From positions 62,001 to 126,000 of the forward strand of contig CAJNOL010000123.1 of assembly GCA_905250125.1 (NCBI GenBank): DNA of 64,000 bases, read 5' to 3'. The stretch's first letter is position 1; every line of letters starts with the position of its first letter. Of the stretch, positions 1 to 13,371 are shown one piece after another. The position numbers and the translations under genes are program-made. The DNA comes from Rotaria sordida. Its lineage: Eukaryota > Rotifera > Eurotatoria > Philodinida > Philodinidae. The notes beneath the pieces were generated by a model, which was not told the DNA's origin, searched no databases, and saw only the letters and a program-made list of their open reading frames with translations.

Positions 1-2933
1 ACTATCCTAAGAGACAATGTCGGCAATCAGCCAGTTCTTTAATCATTTTGTCGTTATGTTATTCAATGAAACGGTGATTTTTCTATTAGAATATATATAT
101 ATGCTTGCACATCAATGCATCTCGACAATTCACTTAAGTGAACTAAAATGAAGTCATACGAATGATAGACGATATATCATATTTTTTTTCCTTTTCACAG
201 TATTGATGCTGCTTTCTTTACTATAAAGAGTTTTTCTAATTCATAATTGAATCGTCAAGTCGTCTATCGATCAAGGACAATTATTGATTCGATACATTTG
301 ATTTGCATGCGTATGTATAAAAAAATAATAATAATGATCTTATATGTCTATACTTGTCGTCCAATCGATGACTATTAATGATTTTATTTCCCTTTTTTTT
401 ATCCAAAGTAGTTTATTTTAACAAGATAAAATTATTATTATATTTCGACAATAATAAAATATTCAACAGTCATATCTACAATATTTATTTTTCAGCAGAT
501 ATTCTTCATCATATCTGTTTGCTTGTACATAAGTATATTACAAGTAGAGTTAATATAAAATATTAATCAAACAATTAATATCATATAGAATTATCGATTC
601 ATTTAGGTGGAAAGCTGTATTCTATTTCAGTTATTCTTAGTTTTATCTGTCTATTTTATGTTTTTTGTAATTGTTCAATGACTTGTTTGTCATTTATGCA
701 CAGTAAGAAAACAAAAACAATAATGATAATAATTATCGAAAAAAAAAGAAAATGAAACTGACAGATCTCTAATAGTCACATGCATGTATATATATTGTCA
801 TTGACATTCTTGTGTTAACATGAAATATAAGTGAGTATAATATAACACTTAGAACTATTTCGTGTAAATAAAAGAGACAACAACTGATTGAGTAGACGAT
901 GCAAACTTTGTAAGAAAAAAAAAAGAATTGATGAAGATAGACAGAGAATGAAGAGAAAGTCATCATTAAGAGCATGTCCTTCTTGCCTCGTTTGTTATTT
1001 CCATTTGAAACTGATGTCGATAACAAAAATGAGAACTAGAACAAGGACAAAAAATACACAAGAAACATAGAATGATAGAATAGTGACATTGATAATGATA
1101 ATTTTTCCATCTTGAACACATGAAATATTTTTTCTTTCTTTTTTTATTTTCTTTTCTAACATGATTTTCATTTTTTGCCCGTTAGCAACATTTACTACAA
1201 TGACTGATGAGAGAATCCCAAGTTCAATTCGATGCAAGAATATTATTACGACTAGATAAAACTTGAGATGGCAAAAACGAAAAACAGGTAATCTTTTGTT
1301 TTCATTCAAAGGGTGTTTCCGGATTTCGATTCTGTTCTAAAGAGAAAAAAATAAGAGCGTGGGAAAATCAATAGTTTCTTTACTTTCCATTTATAATCTC
1401 TGGTATTTTCACATAAAAAATGGAGAAAAAAGCAGAAAAAGAAATAGCAAAGAGAGAGAAAGAGAGAGAGAGAGAGAGAAATGCAAAGAAAAGAAAAAAA
1501 ATAGAACAAACAGAAATATAGCGTCAGAAAAATAACGAACGAGAAAACAATCTCAATACTCTTCTTGTCCGTCAGGCTGCTATGACATTAAACCCATTTG
1601 ACGTTGAATACCACTTTTCCGCCTTCTTGTCGAACTGAAAGTCTCTTCTCATCATGTTGCCACTCAATATATTCGAACATCTGTATATGTGGCATATGTA
1701 AGTATTGATCGACTGAAACTAGTATATACCATCTATGAGTAGTGTTTTGTCATAATTATGACACCCATAGATATAGTTATCGTTTTATTGAAACATTAAT
1801 TTAAGAAAAAAGAGAAAGATGTGATTATGGATTATTTATTATTTTGGCCTGTTTGATATAAAAATTTGATTAGGAAAGCATGCATCAATAGATATGCATT
1901 CTTGTTAAAAGTTGTCTCGAAGGTATACAATTGTCCTTTTCATTATGTTTCCGAAATATATGTCACTACGGAAAAGGTCTCAGTCGGCGGCATTTTTCTT
2001 TCTTTTTGTTCTTATGTTTTGTTTGTCTCGTATTGTTTTACATGGAGAGAATATGCATAATAATATGGTATACTACAAATATTAATTAAGATTCGGCTAG
2101 TGTGACTGATGATAATAATGATTATACTGGGGTTTTTTATGTTACGATTCATCATCTAGGTTTTTATTCAAGCATAATTAATCATACACTTCTTATTTTT
2201 TTATTTTTGACATACATTCATTGTGCTTTTGTTCTAGTGACATAGGACAAGAAGGATAAATACTAAAAAGAAAATAATCTTTATCTTCCATTTATGTCGG
2301 ATTTGAAGAAAAAAAAAGCTGTTTAAGTGAAAAATTCGAGGAGTAAATAAAGAGCCTTAAAATAATTCTAAATGTTTGTATGCTAACTAAATGTCCGGCA
2401 ATGGAATGTTGAAATAAATTTTTTTTCTATTCTTTATCTTTTACTAAAAATATAAACGACCATTATTAAATTTTATGGTTTTCAATCAAGTGATTTACTA
2501 GTAATATTTAAATGCCAGTGTGTTTTTCTATACAAATCAACTCATTTGCTTTTAATACATTCATTCCATAGGTTCGTCGAACTTAAACTAATAGACATGA
2601 ATAAACTGGTAAAAAAAAGGAGAAAAGAGAAGAAGAAAATGTTGATTAAGAAGCAAAAGCAGAAAAAAAATAAGGAAGAAAAGAGAACATCACTGAAGAG
2701 AAATAGAGAATATATCATGATGAAAAAAAGTTTCTTTCTATTTTTCGTATGTGTTCTTGTGTGTGTGTGCCGATAAATACTTGCACTTAAAGATCGGCAT
2801 ACTAACTTGATTATAGCTATCTACACCTCTTTTATTTTAGAATCTTGGTTCTTTCCTTTAATTCTTTTTGTGATTAAATATTCTAGAGTAAATAACAACA
2901 ACTAAATTGCCTTTCATTCTTTGATGATTAATA
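1..2933. other. No gene seen
   Basis: AT-rich sequence without a convincing exon. It holds a GA-rich microsatellite around 1455-1481 and A/T homopolymer runs. The longer open frames here are low complexity (Lys-rich around 2600-2700) or lack a credible ATG, and none shows a recognisable domain. The last few hundred bases are presumably the promoter and 5' leader of the GPCR that follows. Confidence 0.6.
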
Positions 2934-4876
2934 ATGATGAATGAGGCAACATTAGTTACATCAAATATTTGGTCAATTAAAGCTAATTTAACTAGTTCTT
3001 ATCAACAAACCATTTCTGATCAATTAAGACAACCAACGAGACAAGCTACATTCATTGGTGCCATACTTGCATTTGTATTTATTTTTTTTGGTCTTATCGG
3101 AAATATAATTCTTATAACAACAATACTTTCTGTTAAAAAACTTCGATCATATACTATAAATATTTTTATTGTTTCGGTAAGATATAATTAATAATTCAGA
3201 CAGATAATAATACAATAGGGCAACAAAACTAAATCATTTACTTCGATTTCCTCTTTTCTTTCTTGTCCTCTTAATGTTTTCCGGACAAAAAAAGCCATAG
3301 GCAATTGTTTCTGCACATTGATCTCTAAAAATAAAACAAATACACAAACGGAAGTCATTCTCATTATAGATTAAGCATTTCAAAACAATCTAAAACTATT
3401 TTGATACTATTTATATTATAATTATTTGTCTTTTGTATTAATTGTTATTAAATAATTAAAGCTTATTATTTAAATATTTTCTACATAATAGATAGCTGTC
3501 AATCAATTCAAATAATTGATACTGTAGAAATAAAAGAACTAGTTATATATATTCTTCAAATTTTCCTCATTTTTTTTGATAAATGCCTAAATATATGAAT
3601 TGAAATTGAATTCTTCGTTTCATTTAAATATAAAAATGAAGTGACCTTCTTGTTTGTCACTTATAATTTTCAAATGTACATTAACATTTATCAAAATAGT
3701 TCATCTTGAAAAATAATTAATTAATGATTTTCAGTGGGTAGGACGGAGTAAAAAATTAGAAAAATTTATATCGCCTCTCAAAGTCAGACAAAAAAAAAGA
3801 AGAAGAAAAGAATTTCCGTAAATTCACCTACTTCCGACTATTTTTTCAAAAAACATTTCCTTCGATTAAAAAAAATAAAGGTCAACAATATTACTCATCA
3901 TATATTATTTGTTCTAAACTTTACTTTTCATTAGTTACAATTTAATGATTTACTCAATATTGGTTTTAATCAATTCTTTGTTGGTCTTTCTTATGTTAAT
4001 CGTGGTTGGCTTGGTGGTCCTGTGGTGTGCAAATTAGTTGTTTATTTTTCAACAATTTGTATGGGTTGTCTTCTATGGCATCATTGTCTTATTGCAATAC
4101 ATCGTCTCATTGTTGTTGTTTATCCAAATTTATTACGTCGCATGTCAATTAAAACTTATATTATTGTTTCACTTGTTATAACAAGAATCTTACCTATATT
4201 ATGTTGTATACCATCATTTTTAACTGATTCAATAGCATATTCACCAAAAGCACTACGTTGTTCAATACGTAATAAATTACAAATATATATTAATATAACA
4301 ATACTTATTTTGTTACCAAATGTAATTATTATATTTTGTTTTGTTGGAATATTTTTTCAAGTTTTCCATGCAACACATACAACTGGAAGAATGAATGCAA
4401 ATTCAATATCAATATCACATTCATTAAGACGTGAAATACGTATAACAAAAATGTTTGCTGTTTTATTTACATTATTTTTTCTTGGTTATCATCCGTATGG
4501 TTTTGTACGTGCTTTTGATAAACGTGGTCAATTACATCCAGATATATATGTTTTATTAACATTACTTTATTGTATTTCAATATGTGCATCACCATTAGTT
4601 TATGGTATTATGAATAATCAATTACGTCATGAATGTATGAGAGTTTTATTTAATTGTTGGCGTTGTCAAAAAAAAAATAATAATTATGAAAAATGTTCTC
4701 ATCATCGATTAAAAATAACTGAAACAAAATCCTTAACAGTAACAAATGGTATTAGTGGTGTACATTATAATACTGAAAGTCCATTAATGGTATTATCAAT
4801 ACAAAATCGATCAACATTAATATCTTCAAAAAAGAAAACACCTCCTACAACAGTATTAGATACAGCTGATGTTTAA
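2934..4876 (+). CDS. Rhodopsin-family G-protein-coupled receptor, orphan
   Basis: Two exons, 2934-3176 and 3935-4876, joined in phase 0 across a 758-bp GT-AG intron; 394 residues. The splice falls inside TM2 and restores the family sequence IVSLQFNDLL, whose Asp matches position 2.50. TM1 (about residues 40-62) carries the GNIIL motif. A Cys opens TM3 (VVCKLVVYF) and could form the extracellular disulfide. The DRY motif is replaced by IHR, CWxP by GYHP and NPxxY by SPLVY, so the receptor is divergent. The N-terminus has an N-glycosylation sequon (NLTS) and no clear signal peptide. The C-tail has a Cys pair (NCWRC) suited to palmitoylation and a Ser/Thr-rich end. It should sit in the plasma membrane; ligand unknown. 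The moody/GPR84 and melatonin-like groups are possible relatives, not shown here. Start chosen as the first ATG of the open frame. Confidence 0.85.
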
Positions 4877-6123
4877 AACAATTAATAATTTACTTTGAAT
4901 AGAATATATTTTCGTTTAAACCCTGTGGTTATTCATGCTTAGTACAGTGCATGTAAATGCGCATTTAATTTCTTTTTTCTTTCTTTTTTTCTTTTTTGAG
5001 ATTATTTTTACTCTCAGTGATATGATTAAAACGATAACGAGAAAGTATTTATAAAAATGATTTTAATTTAGAATATATACATAAAATGAATAAAGAAACG
5101 TATTGGTTAATTCATCTTATTTATCTCATAATCTTAATAACCTATTTACTTTTTATCTTATATGATGAGATTTATGTTCATTATCGAATAATAAAGAAAA
5201 ATTTTTTAATTCAGGAAGATAAACCTTAAAAATCAATGGGAGGATTCTTTTGTTAATGAGAGAAAACGGGAAAAAAAGCATAAATAGAAAATCTGAATCC
5301 TTGATATGCTCGTACTATAATTAGAAATAAATTACTTTCTTTTTTTTTTAGAAAGATGCAAAATGTTCCTAGGAAAGAACATTCAATTGTTAACGTCATG
5401 AACTTATCACTTTTCTTAATTTATGTGAAGAGATTTTTTTCCATAGAACTAATTTTTTTTTCTTATTATACAATCAAATAATTGAAGAAAATCTTTTGCA
5501 ATTTCTTAACATTTATGCATTTCTCGTTCATTATAACTCTTGCTCACATTATTCATAGTTTGATAGGATATTCCATTCTGTAATGACAGAATGTTCTTTT
5601 CAAGGAACATTTTCTTTATGATGTGATAATATATAAGTAGGTCGGTTAAAAATTTACGCGATAATTTTATCGAACAGCTTGCCATTATGCTTAGCGATAT
5701 CCTTGAGAATGAGAACAACTTTACCTTGTATTTATCCGTAGGCAAAATATTTAAAAATAAAAAATGACATTGAAGAAAATTATGAATTGTTAGAAAAATA
5801 TTGTATTATTTGACAGTTACTAAAGAACGTTTTTTTTTGTGCACTCGATGATCTGTCAGATACTAAATTACCTTGGGACATTATCAATCTTTGTCCATAA
5901 GATTTTATTATATTTTTTTTATAGCAATCATCGTAATGGCCCATAGAAGAGATATTTAGCTTTTTTTTGGGGTTAATACACATGTGAATATATTGAATTA
6001 TTGTTTTGGTATGATCAATTTTATCGATGAAAAGAAAAAGTAAATTGAATTATGAATAGAATATGATAAAGATCAAATTATTCGTATAGAATATCCCAAG
6101 AGACTATGATTACTATTCTTTTT
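4877..6123. other. No gene seen
   Basis: Spacer between the GPCR and the 3' end of the minus-strand cyclase. It is AT-rich with T-runs and an AATAAA-type site near 5085 that could serve the GPCR. Open frames around 5506-5983 lack a believable start, domain or splice context. Confidence 0.55.
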
Positions 6124-7103
6124 CTAGAAGTTTTTATTTGGATTATATTTAAAATCATAGATAACTTTGATAATAAGACCAATAATAAATAAAAGAAAAA
6201 AGAAGAATAGTAAACCAAACCAGTTTGTAGTATTTCTTGATGTATTATCAATACGAGCGATAATACGACATGGTGCACCTGTACCATTGCCAATTTTCAT
6301 TGGGAATATATCTAATCTAAAAAAGTATTTATTAACATTTTCAAGTAAACTGTCAACTAAAGCAAGATTTTCTAATCCATATTTATTATGTTTTGCAAGT
6401 ATTTGATGAACTGGAAAAGTTTTCGATCGACCATAATCAACTAAATAGGAAAAAAAATTAAAATTAGACAATTTGTTTTTTTTGTTTCTCAAGTCAAATT
6501 TTATTTACGTGAAAGAGTATCAATACCAATTCCAACAAGATTGTCTCCATATGTATCAATTAAATAAGTGGCTAATTGTTCACTTAAACCAGGAAATTCA
6601 ATATCTGATTCTCCGCCAGCATATGTTATTTGATCAGGCCAATATTTTGTCCAGCCAGTATAGAAAATTAACACAAATAAAAACTTTCCTCCATCATCTT
6701 CATCTATTTCTGGAACAATTAAATCACTGTTTTTCACATCATCAATTGTAATAAGATAATTTTTATTTTTGTGGCATTTTTCTGATATATCAATTACACG
6801 AGCATGTATTGATATTAAATGTTTAAGTGGAATTTCATCCAGTTTCCAACCAGTTGATGAAAAATGATAAGGTGCATCTATATGTGTACCCATATGTTCA
6901 CTTGTAATAAATGTATTTGAAGAATAAAAAAATGAACTTTCATTATTTATCCATTGTGCCGTACGTTGTGTAAAATTAAAACGAGTTTGTGATGGGAAAA
7001 ATGGTATTGTTGGATCAATCGTGTGTGATAAATCCATAAATAATAACGGAATGGATAATGTTAAATTGAAAATAATTGAAATAATAAATAGAAATAAAAG
7101 CAT
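6124..7103 (-). CDS. Cyclase/arylformamidase-family enzyme, secreted and C-terminally membrane-anchored
   Basis: Exons 7103-6509 and 6440-6124, joined in phase 1 over a 68-bp intron; 303 residues. The body matches the putative cyclase family (kynurenine formamidase-like metal hydrolases). The hallmark HMGTHIDAPYHF lies at residues 70-81, with His70, His74, Asp76 and His80 as expected metal or catalytic ligands. Later family motifs are present: FYTGW, and DTLSLDYG, which is rebuilt exactly across the splice. The ATG at 7103 gives a hydrophobic signal peptide (MLLFLFIISIIF). The open frame extends a little upstream but without an ATG. The last 33 residues contain a strongly hydrophobic stretch (about 273-293) with basic residues after it, so the enzyme is probably a type I membrane protein with its active site outside the cytosol. 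Kynurenine formamidase activity is only inferred from family. Confidence 0.87.
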
Positions 7104-10028
7104 GATTATTGAAATATTTATTAATACAATACAATACAATCAATACACTACTGCACCAAATGTTAGTAGACGCGTGTAAACGAAGTAATGGAGTGTTGGT
7201 GTGTAGAGCATTTGTATTTTTTCTCTGTCCTTGCTGTACCGTTTTAGTGTCACATGTTTGCCGTTTCGAAGAACAAAAATCAATAGGTTATATAATACAT
7301 CGTTATATTATGGTAAAGAAAGGCAAGACAATAACGATTGATGGAATATATGTCTTGGGATACATAACAAATAATTATATAACAGTAAACCAATCAGTAC
7401 CAATAGAGTAAAAATAGATTTTTTTTTCTTTTTTTGAATGTATAAAATCATGTAAGTTCTTGTTTTTTTTGTTTAACATACGTGTTTGAAGGACAATATT
7501 TTTCTATTGAAATATATCAATTTATTTGGAATGAATATTAATTATTTTTCTAATTAATAAATAATGTTATAAATATTAATTAGGTCTTTTTCTTTTTCTT
7601 TCCTTTGAGTTATATTGATTGATGATAAAAAATAGATTTTTGTGCATGTTTTAAAAAGAATAATTGATAGATAATTTCGATTGAACTTAATTCTAATTAT
7701 TTATTTTACAATTCGAACCATACTGTTCAACTCATTGAAAATCAATGTGTATCGCCGAATCAAAATCATTTTTTTTTTCGTTCAAATTATATTGATCATA
7801 ATAACAGAAATATTATCATTATATATAAAATCAATTTTTCTTTGAATTAATGATATTAATGAATAACAGCTGTTATTCACTAGAAGGCATAAAATAATAA
7901 GAGAATTTTTGCATGTGTATTATGATCTACATTCTTGTTACCTTTTCTTTTTGTATATATGTCAAAAACTCTTTTTGCTCTTTTTCCTGTTGTGAACTCT
8001 TTAAAGAACTATTTTTAGAAATTATAATTGATCAAACTGTTTAATGCTGCTGTTCTCTATTAGACTCTATTCTCATACGATTTTATAGAATTATTTTTAA
8101 TTTTCCCTGTTTTCTCATAAAACTTAATCCTTTATTTTAAAAATAAAATATAAAATTTCAAAATTATTCATATTTCAAAATTGATATTTAATCAAAGAAA
8201 AACGCTGGATTAAATTTCACTTCTAAGCATTCTTTTTTATGTTCCTACCTATGTTTGAACTTAATGAACTAACAAATTTTTCTACAAATGCACTTTAATT
8301 ATTATTAAATTGTGTAAAATCAACAACATGAACACGGTTTGATAATTATTCTATACTATATATATGTATAATTTATTATAGTTTAGATAGTCAATTTGAG
8401 AAATTCATGCAATGTATGACAAATTTAAGTAGACCTATTCTCGCAGCAGAAGACAATGAGTATTTTATTATGTTCAAACGTACAAAGTTTTCAAAGGAAT
8501 CTTCTATTGTGTGCGATTTATTTTCATAGTTTTTAATTAAAAGGATTTTTTCAAAAAGCCAAAATGATTTTGAAGATTTCGGAAGAGATTTTCAAGGCTT
8601 TAAAAGTCAGAAATAATGTTGCCCTCAGTCTGTTAATGTTTCCGGCTTAAAGCTCTTAAAAATATTCTAATTAAAGTTTCAATTTTAGGAGAAATTAATT
8701 AATTAAGCAGAGTCGTTCATTATGCCCAATGTATCATTCTGCTACGAATGATTTTCTATTATGAGGTGAAGTTCAGATCTACAAAAAAATGTCTAACGTA
8801 CAAGATTACACATCAATCATTAAACCTATTAAAATGTACTATTAAAAATTTGGAAGATTTACAACAAATTTATCAAAATCTATTCATTAAAGAAGAAGTA
8901 AAAAAGAATTTTTTAATTTATATTTTTTTTTCTTTATTTAATACGCATAATCTTCTTATACGTAATGATTAATTATTTCTTTCTCTTAATGTTTTTGTTA
9001 CTGATTTTTATTTATTTTATATGAATTAGTTAATCGAGTAAGATCATCTTTACCTTATTGAAAGATACAATTATTTAACAATCTTGATTAAAAATGTCTT
9101 TCTTCAATGTCATGTCATCCTTACATGATTTTATCCAGTAATTGAAATAAAAGCTTATCTTACCGAGAATCGAATCGATTAATAGAATTTTTTAATTAGA
9201 TAGTATTACTAAAGAATTTCGTAAAGAATAAGATTTTTTAATGCATTCTGGTTTAAGAATAAAAAAATCTATCCAAAACAGCTGAATAAGAGATTAGATT
9301 TATTTTTTTTTTAAATAAAAGTTAATATCTATCAATCAATTTATGCATAACATTTTCTTTTTGTTAAAATACAAAAAATCTAATCGAAGAAAAAGAATCA
9401 ATTAATAAAATGATAAATAATTGTAATAAAAAACATGAATGAAACTTAATAAAGCTCTATAAGCTTATAGAGTTGGATAGCTCAATTATTTCTTTAAAAA
9501 ACAAAAAGATTCATATATTTGGATTACTTGTCGAAAAGTTCTCGTATGTACTTAAAATGATTTTTTTATGTCAAAGGTTTTATTTACATGTCAAAATCCT
9601 GATGCAACAAAAAAATAATTAAATCTATATTTAATACATAAAAATTTCTTATTATCGATTATCACATACATTTTACTGGATATAATTAAAAAGTTTTTAT
9701 CATAATATTTGCTTTAGATGTTACGCATATTTTGAAAAAAAAAAGAAAATAGATATTTGCAAGATTTTATAGGTAAGATTTGAAAAAATATTTTTTTTAG
9801 ATCTCTTACTCGAATAATTATTTTATAACTTAATCATTTATCAAAAAAAAATCTTTAACGTTAAAAAAAGGTATATTCCAACATTTCTTTTTAGTTATCA
9901 CATTTGTCTTAGATACAACGAACAAGATTTATTTATTGTTTAAAATAAAAATTTTCATAAAGAAAGATTTCAAATTAATTCAATATGAATATTTATTTCT
10001 TGTATCATTAAAAAATTCCTAATACAAA
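7104..10028. other. No gene seen
   Basis: Nearly 3 kb of very AT-rich DNA between two genes. Its start must contain the cyclase promoter; the end lies beyond the GST 3' end. Open frames at 7109-7411 and 8748-8972 show no domain, good start or splice partner. No repeat structure was recognised. Confidence 0.55.
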
Positions 10029-10051
10029 TTTTTTTTTTTTTTTTTTTTTTT
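10029..10051 (-). repeat. 23-nt A-tract (minus strand) just 3' of the GST gene
   Basis: A run of 23 T on the plus strand, which is 23 A on the coding strand of the GST and begins 14 nt after its stop codon. No AATAAA lies between the stop and the tract. It may be a chance homopolymer or the fossil poly(A) tail of a retrocopy. Confidence 0.6.
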
Positions 10052-10065
10052 ATAAAATACTTAAT

Positions 10066-10698
10066 TTAAAAATCGGTTTTTGGTCGGCTATCTAAGTATG
10101 CTTTTAATTTTTCATTACTATGAATGGCATCAATTAATTGTTTAAATTGATCACCAAGTTTTCCTTTAACTTGTGGTATAGCTTTTAATAAAGCTTTAAT
10201 AGATTGAAATACAAATAAATCAGCCCATGATAATTTATTTCCAACAAAATAAGATTCATTTTGACTATAAGCTTTTTTTAATTTACCTAAATTTTCCACA
10301 TGTTTAACAAGAGTTTCATTTAAAAATTTTTCTAATTCTTCAGCTTTTCTTATTTCATCCTGTTCGAAGAAAACTTTACCATAAAATGTTTCATTTATAT
10401 CACGTTGTGTGTCTACAACAGCATCAATTTTAGCTGCTTCAAGATTATTTATACCAGCTAAACCTGTCTCACGAGCTACATAACGAGCAATTGCCATTGA
10501 TTGTGGTATTTGTGTACCATCAGTTAATTCTAATACAGGACATTGACCTAAAATCATTTTTGGTTTATATTCAGACCATTGATTGATATCAAAACGAATA
10601 TCTTCATATGTTCGATCAGCAGCTGCTAATATAAGTCGAATAAGTTCACCTCGAGCTTGTAAATTAAAATAATATAATTTAAGATCACAGCTGCCCAT
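10066..10698 (-). CDS. Sigma-class glutathione S-transferase
   Basis: One uninterrupted exon of 210 residues, the normal length for a cytosolic GST. The N-terminal thioredoxin-like domain (about 1-80) begins KLYYFNLQARGE, with the catalytic Tyr at residue 10. It continues with the glutathione-site segments GQCPVLEL (cis-Pro) and IPQSMAIARYVAR (Gln-Ser of the G-site). The all-helical C-terminal domain contains YFVGNKLSWADLFVF, the N-capping and hydrophobic-staple region of the family. The overall pattern is that of sigma GSTs / haematopoietic prostaglandin D synthases. The enzyme conjugates glutathione to electrophiles, or isomerises prostaglandin H2, in the cytosol; which applies cannot be told. 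Unlike most genes in this window its CDS has no intron, and an A-tract follows shortly after the stop, which together could mean retroposition. Confidence 0.96.
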   Translation of the reverse strand: MGSCDLKLYYFNLQARGELIRLILAAADRTYEDIRFDINQWSEYKPKMILGQCPVLELTDGTQIPQSMAIARYVARETGLAGINNLEAAKIDAVVDTQRDINETFYGKVFFEQDEIRKAEELEKFLNETLVKHVENLGKLKKAYSQNESYFVGNKLSWADLFVFQSIKALLKAIPQVKGKLGDQFKQLIDAIHSNEKLKAYLDSRPKTDF

Positions 10699-10762
10699 TC
10701 TTGTTTATATAATAGTACAAATAAATGAAATGAATCAAAAAGAAAGTATAAACTTACAATGC

Positions 10763-10770
10763 TTTTTATA
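10763..10770 (-). promoter_or_regulatory. TATA-like box upstream of the GST
   Basis: TATAAAAA on the minus strand, 65 nt upstream of the GST ATG, which puts a transcription start near 10735 and gives a short leader. A competing reading exists: a GT-AG pair at 10757/10700 could be a 57-bp intron in the 5' UTR. The two readings are hard to reconcile; neither is proven. Confidence 0.3.
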
Positions 10771-13371
10771 CCTTTCGTAATCTTTGCTATGTCAAATGAA
10801 TTAATAGCATAAATGATGAATAGATGTATGCTTATTTCTGTCAGTTTAAGCTTACATAATGTTGAAGATAAAAAAAATAAATGGTATATCATCATTAACT
10901 TGACATTTTTACCTGATTATAGTTAAGGTTATATATTTTCATATTTTACATAGAGCGTTAAAATGAATAGTTTATTAAAATGGATCATTAGGAGCTAAAT
11001 GCAAAGTTTGCTTGTCGAATGACGATCTACCTAAAAAGTTATTTGATAGATGAAAATATCGATTTTTTCGAGCTTTTTTAAAGTTATCGATATTGTCATT
11101 ATCATTATCGATGTAGAGAACATTATATAAACATTAACTATGTGAATTTGATTTTATTCATTTGACATCATTAAAACTATATAAAAAAAAAACAATAATA
11201 AATGTTTCTAACGATACAAAATTCTACAATTAGATAATGCCTTTTTTCAACCCTTTGACTCCCAGTGACGCATAAAAACGTCTCAATGCAGTTATTGAAC
11301 GAAAGTGTCGCTAGCATATTTTTTTAATTATTTGGAAAAGCTTTATATCGTTTTCACAATAGTTGCTTCAAGAAGAAGATGCTTGACTAAGCGACGAAAA
11401 CAGTCTCAACGACAATGCATGGTTTGCAGGTTACATCCTAAGTCAAAAAATTCTGGTGAGCAGGATTCTGATCCTGATTCCATTGGAATCCGACGAAAAC
11501 CGATAGAATCTTGTCAGAATTTGCTGCTATCCAGTCGTATCAGACCATCAGAATCCTGATCACTGAATTCCCAGTTAATTCCAATACAATTCTGTTGATA
11601 TTAAGACGATCGGACAGAATCCGACGGATTAGCTTCGACCTGAGATAATGTTTGATGCGATACACAATAAGTGTCCAAACTACAACATACTTCTATGAAT
11701 TGTTGATTGCTTTATAAAGATTATCATACAACGATGATCTACTGATGTTTTCTTAACATAGAATTGTAAAAATAAAAATCATATTTAAACATTTCTTTTA
11801 AAAATTTTCCTTTTCACAAAAAGAAGTCGGAAGTCAAAGGATTAAATATATATTCATTTGAGAAGAAAAAGTAAATTGTATTTGATCAAGTATACATATT
11901 TATTTCATAGAATATTTTTACAATGTTATCATGAAAAAAACCTTCAAATAGTCAGTTTTGTTTTATTATCTTGATGATACTTTTATGTGTATGTGTATGT
12001 GTATGTTTAATGTTTATTTTTATTTGTACTCATAGTGAAATCTGGACTAGCATATATTATTTTCAGTACATTGATTATATTTGATATTAAATAGATCAGT
12101 TGTATCATCAATAGATTTAAATATCGATGAATGTCTAAAGGAAGGAATCATATTGTTAATAATTGGTACAAGATGCTTGATGAGTTTTGCTCTTGGGTTT
12201 TTGATAATCAATCACCGAAAAAAATTATTTCATATTCTCTTGAAATAGTTTTGATTATAATGCGATAAGACGTTGCATAAACTTATGTAAAGTTTTTTCA
12301 AGTGTTCTGTTAAAAAGAAAATCACAGCATTCTCGCTAAACCTTATAAACTAACTTCGAGTTCGCTCTTGTTCCGACAAGAATATAAGCAAGAGAATGAT
12401 CGAAGTAGAAAGCTTGGAGAATGCAATAAAGCTCTGTAAGGAAAAGTCTCTTAAAAAAGGATCACAATGCTTTGCTTAGACTTTTTATTAAATATTCATA
12501 CCTATACTTATGTTTAAATATGATCGAATAAAAAACAAATCATTTTTTATGATACATGAAATACGAACATAATCTTAAAAATACAAGAGTACTTCTTATT
12601 TCTTGTAATAAGGTCAATATTATGTTGAATTTTTGTTCTATTATCGTATATGGATCAATAATTTAAAAATAAAAATAAATGAAGTGAATCATTAATAGAT
12701 AAATGCTAGAAAAAAAAGGTGTCTAATTTGAATAAAAAGAGTAAATCTTTCTGAATCCTAAGAAATTTAATACTCTTCTTTATTGGCAGATTATTTCTTA
12801 ACCTTTCTTATTCATTCAGATTGACCACTGTTCTTTTACTAGTCAATCTAACCAATAGACATTCAATTTGAAACAAGATTACATCACATATAAATATAGA
12901 TGCCTTACAGACCTTTTTTTTCTATACAAAGAAAAATCAATATTCACAGCAACAAAAGGTATCGACAACATTATGGTGGTTTATATTAACCCTGTATGAC
13001 ATTGAATATAAAAAATGAGTTAGTCTCATTCTCTCTCTCTCTCTCTCTCTGATTATATAAACAGTAGATATTCATTTTATATTTTCTGATTAGTTCTATT
13101 TTTAAAATGATTAAATATAATTATTTAGTCATTGTATTAATATTTCATAACATAATGGTATGATTATTTTATCTCATGAACATTATTGTTTCTGTCATAC
13201 AAGAAGAAAAGGTTAACTTAGTAAAGTATACTATCGAGCAGATCATATATACGTCACAATGAACAGACATCATGATGTCGATCAAGAACAGATGTATTCA
13301 TTGATGTACAAAACTAAGTACTATGTTCATGACAAAAAGAACAAAAGAAACAAATTTTGAATATTTTAGAT
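10771..13371. other. No firm gene; imperfect hairpin and microsatellites
   Basis: AT-rich spacer. Around 11450-11640 there is a stretch of reiterated GATTCTGATCC-like pieces. A hairpin lies at 12328-12423, TGTATG repeats near 11990-12005, and a CT microsatellite at 13030-13050. An ATG at 13107 opens a 17-codon hydrophobic stretch ending at a GTATGA donor. It could be a separate first exon of the GPCR that follows, spliced to a weak acceptor at 13347, but this was not adopted. Confidence 0.5.
12328..12423. repeat. Imperfect inverted repeat of about 96 bp
   Basis: The left arm begins CATTCTCGCTAAAC and continues to CGAGTTCGCTCTTG. The right arm reads GCAAGAGAATGATCG and ends CTTGGAGAATG, so the arms fold with several mismatches around a short loop. 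Sequence just left of the hairpin is partly repeated directly after it (AAAAAGAAAATCACA against AAAAAAGGATCACAA). Confidence 0.4.

Noticed and set aside
888-1070. Small Lys/Arg/Cys-rich protein on the plus strand
   Set aside because: No ATG at the start, A-rich low complexity, and an equally long frame on the opposite strand.
13107-13157. Signal-peptide-like first exon of the second receptor
   Set aside because: The natural acceptor at 13369 is in the wrong phase; the only in-phase acceptor (13347) has no pyrimidine tract. It is kept as a possibility only.
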